Below, piece by piece: positions 61,310 through 64,000 of a DNA stretch of 64,000 bases. Source of the stretch: Ctenosaura bakeri (Eukaryota > Chordata > Lepidosauria > Squamata > Iguanidae); the NCBI GenBank assembly GCA_948474755.1, contig CAOLHI010001043.1:124001-188000 (forward strand), written 5' to 3'. The notes below the pieces were generated by a model. It worked only from the letters and a program-made list of their open reading frames with translations, did no database searches and was not told where the DNA came from. Both the position numbers and the translations under genes were made by a program. The stretch's first letter is position 1, and each line of letters opens with the position of its first letter.

Positions 61310-61511
61310 GGCCGTTTCCGCACTACATTGTTATAGTGCTATTATTTTACCTTCAACATCCTATGGAATTCTGAGGTTTGTAGTTTAGGGAGAGGTCTTT
61401 AGAATTCTTAGCTAAAGAGCTCTCTGCCCTCAGTAAACTAAAAACCTCAGAATTCCACGGGATGCTGAAAGTGGAATAAGAGCACTATAACAGTGTAGTG
61501 CAGAAATAGTC
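61310..61511. mobile_element. MITE, family A copy 3 (202 bp, target duplication TAA)
   Basis: Ends GGCCGTTTCCGCACTA and TAGTGCAGAAATAGTC, flanked by TAA at 61307-61309 and 61512-61514. Inner arms 'ttatagtgctattattttac' and 'ggaataagagcactataaca' pair. Confidence 0.92.
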
Positions 61512-61514
61512 TAA

Positions 61515-62352
61515 GATTCTAAGCTGAAGCTGATGCAATGCATTTTTTGTTTTTAATAAATGCGTATCCTGCTTTTGAGGGCAATTATTCCTACCCTACC
61601 ATGCATTTCATGCTTTGTACAGGGCATCTTAGCAGGTAGAACAGTTCCACATTCGGATATGCTTCATCTCATGGAGAATTTCCATGTCATCACCAGTAAC
61701 ATCTGCTCTGTGTTGTTCACTTCTATAACTAAAACTTGCCCCAAGCTAACAGGATGGTTACTGCCTTTGTCATCTCCCTGGCCAGGCCCCTGGACTCAAT
61801 CCAGATAAGGAGATTCCTTCAGGAAGAACAAAGCCAGGCCTGGAGGAAAGGTGCGGCTTCTGGAAGAAGGAGGAGGAGGGAAATGTGTCATTTAACAGAG
61901 AGGGGAAGCAATGGCTGAGTTCATTTCCTTATCAGACTTCTAATCTGATAAACTAGGTGGTGATTGGAATTTCAAAAGCTGCTTGCTGAACAAATAATGG
62001 AAGTGCCTCTTTGTGAGCCAATAACCTCGAGGGAAGGAGGGGTGAGGAGAGGGTCTACCCTGTATATATATATATATATATATCACTGGTTGAGGAAATC
62101 AAACATATCTGTAGAAGAATTCTAGAAGAAAACCAGTGATTTATCAAGACACAATTTATCTTAAAGAGCTGCTCCATACTGTACTACCCAAAGAATTTTC
62201 CCACATTGCCTTTGGAGTGTTGCAGTTACAGAATTTTATTTTAAATATCTTGCTACTTGCCACTTAAATGCAGGATTTCATTCATTTAAATATATATTTA
62301 AATAAATTTAAATCTTTAAATGAACAGAAAGACAACCCCCCTCCCCCAAACA
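61515..62352. other. Unassigned sequence with (TA)n
   Basis: (TA)n at 62062-62082 and an AT-rich palindromic stretch near 62280-62320. No gene. Confidence 0.45.
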
Positions 62353-63075
62353 AATTCTGCCAAGAAAACCTGGTGATAGGGCTGCCTTAGGATTGCCATA
62401 AGTGAGAATTTTTTTAAAAAATTTTTTTTATTATCACGAAAAGAAAACAGAACAAAAAATAAAAGCACCACGTGATACACATAACAATGAAAAAAAAAAG
62501 AAATTTCAACAAAAACAAGCTTACATTGTTATTTCTCTCCAATTCCATTACAATCATACACTTATTCAACATATTATATATATCATCCTGTTTATATACT
62601 TTTGTTACCTATTTCTCGATCTCATTCTCATTGTACTATTATAATAATTTCATTCTTAACTCTTCAATTACATTTAATCTATTACTATTACTAAATATGA
62701 TCTTATTTCTAAACATATCAAACTATTCCTAAAAGTGAACCCACTTTTCAGAGCCAATTATGTTTCAACTTACCCCACCTTCCAGAATTGTAATTCTTCT
62801 TGCTGAGGTATGATACCTTCCTCTTTTATTAAAACCTTTTCCACAACCTTTCATATTGCTTCAAAATCATTCCCCTTCATTATTCCTTTTTTGGCCTTAA
62901 TTTGACACGTTAAGGTATCATTAATCGCAATTTTCCACACTTCTTTATACCAATCCTCTATTTGAAAATCTCCATGCATTTTCCATTTTCTTGCTATAAT
63001 TAACCTTGCTGCAGTTAATAAATTTGTAATTAAATCCTGCCATAAGTGAGAAATAACTTGGAAGCGTACAGTGGC
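62353..63075 (+). repeat. CORE-like SINE tail, split by L1
   Basis: The SINE 3' part 'ctgccaagaaaacctggtga', 'ctgccttaggattgccataa' continues across the L1 insertion into 'ataacttggaagcgtaca' at 63053. It is interrupted from 62409 to 63038. Confidence 0.8.
62409..63038 (-). mobile_element. L1-like LINE 3' end with 14-bp target duplication
   Basis: Flanked by the exact duplication GCCATAAGTGAGAA (62395-62408 and 63039-63052). On the minus strand the 5' side reads NLLTAARLIIARKWKMHGDF, then IEDWYKEVWKIAINDTLTC, which is the end of L1-type ORF2, followed by an AT-rich 3' region and an A-rich tail (T-rich on the plus strand at 62409-62430). It is 5'-truncated. A stop interrupts the coding part. 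Confidence 0.9.
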
Positions 63076-63398
63076 TAATATACACTTGAAGATGCCTACA
63101 AAGATTGCCTTGCTGTGGGGAGGCCCTGTGAGCCTCCCACTTTCCTAGTTACCTATGCAGTAAAGACTTTTCTAGTTATCTATGCAGTATAGACTGTCAG
63201 AATATAAGCCCAATTAAAGCAGTGGCCTCACCTTCACACGCTGACTACAATTGACATACTTCTCTCACCCAAAGCAATTTTCATACAGCAACATATAATG
63301 ATGTTTATCCTCATTTTCCATTGTTAAAATAGTGCTTTATATCTTTCTCCCAACTCTTCCTGCCTGATCACATCTAAAAACATATACACATGCCTGTG

Positions 63399-63821
63399 AA
63401 AGAGAAACAGAGAGAAATGTAAGGTCCTACACTTAGGTAGAAAAAATGGAATACAGAAATATAGGATGGGGGACACGTGGCTGGATAGCAGTACATGTGA
63501 AAGGGATCTAGGAGTCTTCATAGACCACAAGCTGAACATGAGTCAGCAGTGTGATGCAGCAGCCAAGAAAGCCAATGCAATTCTCGGCTGCATAAAATAG
63601 GAGTATGGTGTCTAGATCGACGGAGGTACTGGTACCACTCTACTCTGCTTTGGTTAGACCCCATCTTGAATACTGTGTCCAGTTCTGGGCACCCAATCAA
63701 GAAGGATATTGACAAGCTGGAGCAAGTCCAGAGGAGGGCGACCAAAATGGTGAGAGGCCCGGAAGACATGCCCTATGAGGATAGACTTAGAGAGCTGGGT
63801 ATGTTTAGTCTGCAGAAGAAC
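63399..63821 (+). mobile_element. CR1 LINE, late ORF2, interrupted on the right
   Basis: Begins near 'agagaaatgtaaggtcctac' (EKCKVLHLG region) and runs through 'gatctaggagtcttcataga', 'cccatcttgaatactgtgtc', to [18 protein letters not shown] at 63769-63822. It then leaves CR1 consensus abruptly. Confidence 0.92.
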
Positions 63822-64000
63822 AGGTTGCTTACCTGTAACTGTAGTTCTTCGAGTGGTCATCTGTGCCTCATACAATAGGAGCTTTCGCGCCTGCGCGGTA
63901 GCGTTCGGAAGATTCTAGAGCTCGCTGGCTTGGCGGGGGGAGCCCCTCCCCCGGTCATACTGCGCATGCTCCTCCCGCCGAGCCGCGGTCTCTCCTCAGT
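63822..64000. mobile_element. GC-rich DNA element, left end only
   Basis: Starts near CAGGTTGCTTACCTGTAACT and GTAGTTCTTCGAGTGGTCAT, then becomes GC-rich ('cgcgcctgcgcggtagcgtt', 'cccctcccccggtcatactg'). This beginning resembles the termini of short non-autonomous DNA transposons of reptile genomes, by memory. Its right end is beyond the window. Confidence 0.6.

Noticed and set aside
13448..64000. Search for the LN exon containing ERWWQSPPLSRG or LDLGQ
   Set aside because: Antisense patterns such as TGCCACCA with suitable neighbours were looked at (for example 8327, 22820, 53071); none kept the frame.
1..64000. CRISPR array, operon, phage or defence system
   Set aside because: Direct repeats here are microsatellites or transposon copies; gene structure and repeats are those of a vertebrate nuclear genome.

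Overview
The window reads as nuclear DNA of a squamate reptile, probably a lizard. The evidence is the repeat content: CR1 LINE tails ending in an ATTCTATG-type 8-bp repeat, tRNA-derived CORE-like SINEs, a Sauria-type SINE, a 5S rRNA-derived SINE, L1 and L2-like fragments, and many short DNA transposons. There is no bacterial or viral gene organisation. Only about 0.6% of the window is supported as host coding sequence.

The one host gene I can support is on the minus strand at the left end. Three exons (13447-13330, 3499-3381, 1066-896) splice in frame into 136 consecutive residues of the N-terminal (LN, domain VI) domain of a laminin alpha chain, best matching laminin alpha-5 (LAMA5). Every visible splice site is canonical and all phases agree. 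The gene continues past base 1. I could not find the preceding LN exon or the signal-peptide exon, so 13448-64000 is most simply a long 5' intron of LAMA5, possibly running into upstream flanking DNA.

The rest is transposon-rich non-coding DNA. 1-13.4 kb: three exons, 5S-SINE fragment, a MITE at 5143, a CORE-SINE next to a 912-bp solo LTR (5810-6721), a CR1 copy at 8681 and a palindromic MITE at 12879. 13.4-26.6 kb: a 457-bp Tigger-like element, a GC-rich MITE (18831), and a CR1 copy split by a 1005-bp LTR-like insert with a 5-bp target duplication. 26.5-38 kb: 5S-derived SINE, a GC-rich Tigger-like element (27908), a CR1 copy split by another Tigger-like element (32269), and a palindromic element split by a CR1 copy that still shows a FADD reverse-transcriptase motif. 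38-54 kb: L2-like LINE tails, several palindromic MITEs, CORE-SINEs and a second 466-bp Tigger-like copy. 54-64 kb: a 443-bp LTR candidate, a MITE, an L1 tail with a 14-bp target duplication inside a SINE, and a CR1 copy cut by a GC-rich palindromic-type element at the window end.

I found no new gene system, CRISPR array, operon or RNA gene. The most interesting material is the set of nested insertions with readable target-site duplications, two MITE families with shared termini and 3-bp duplications, and the LAMA5 exon chain itself.
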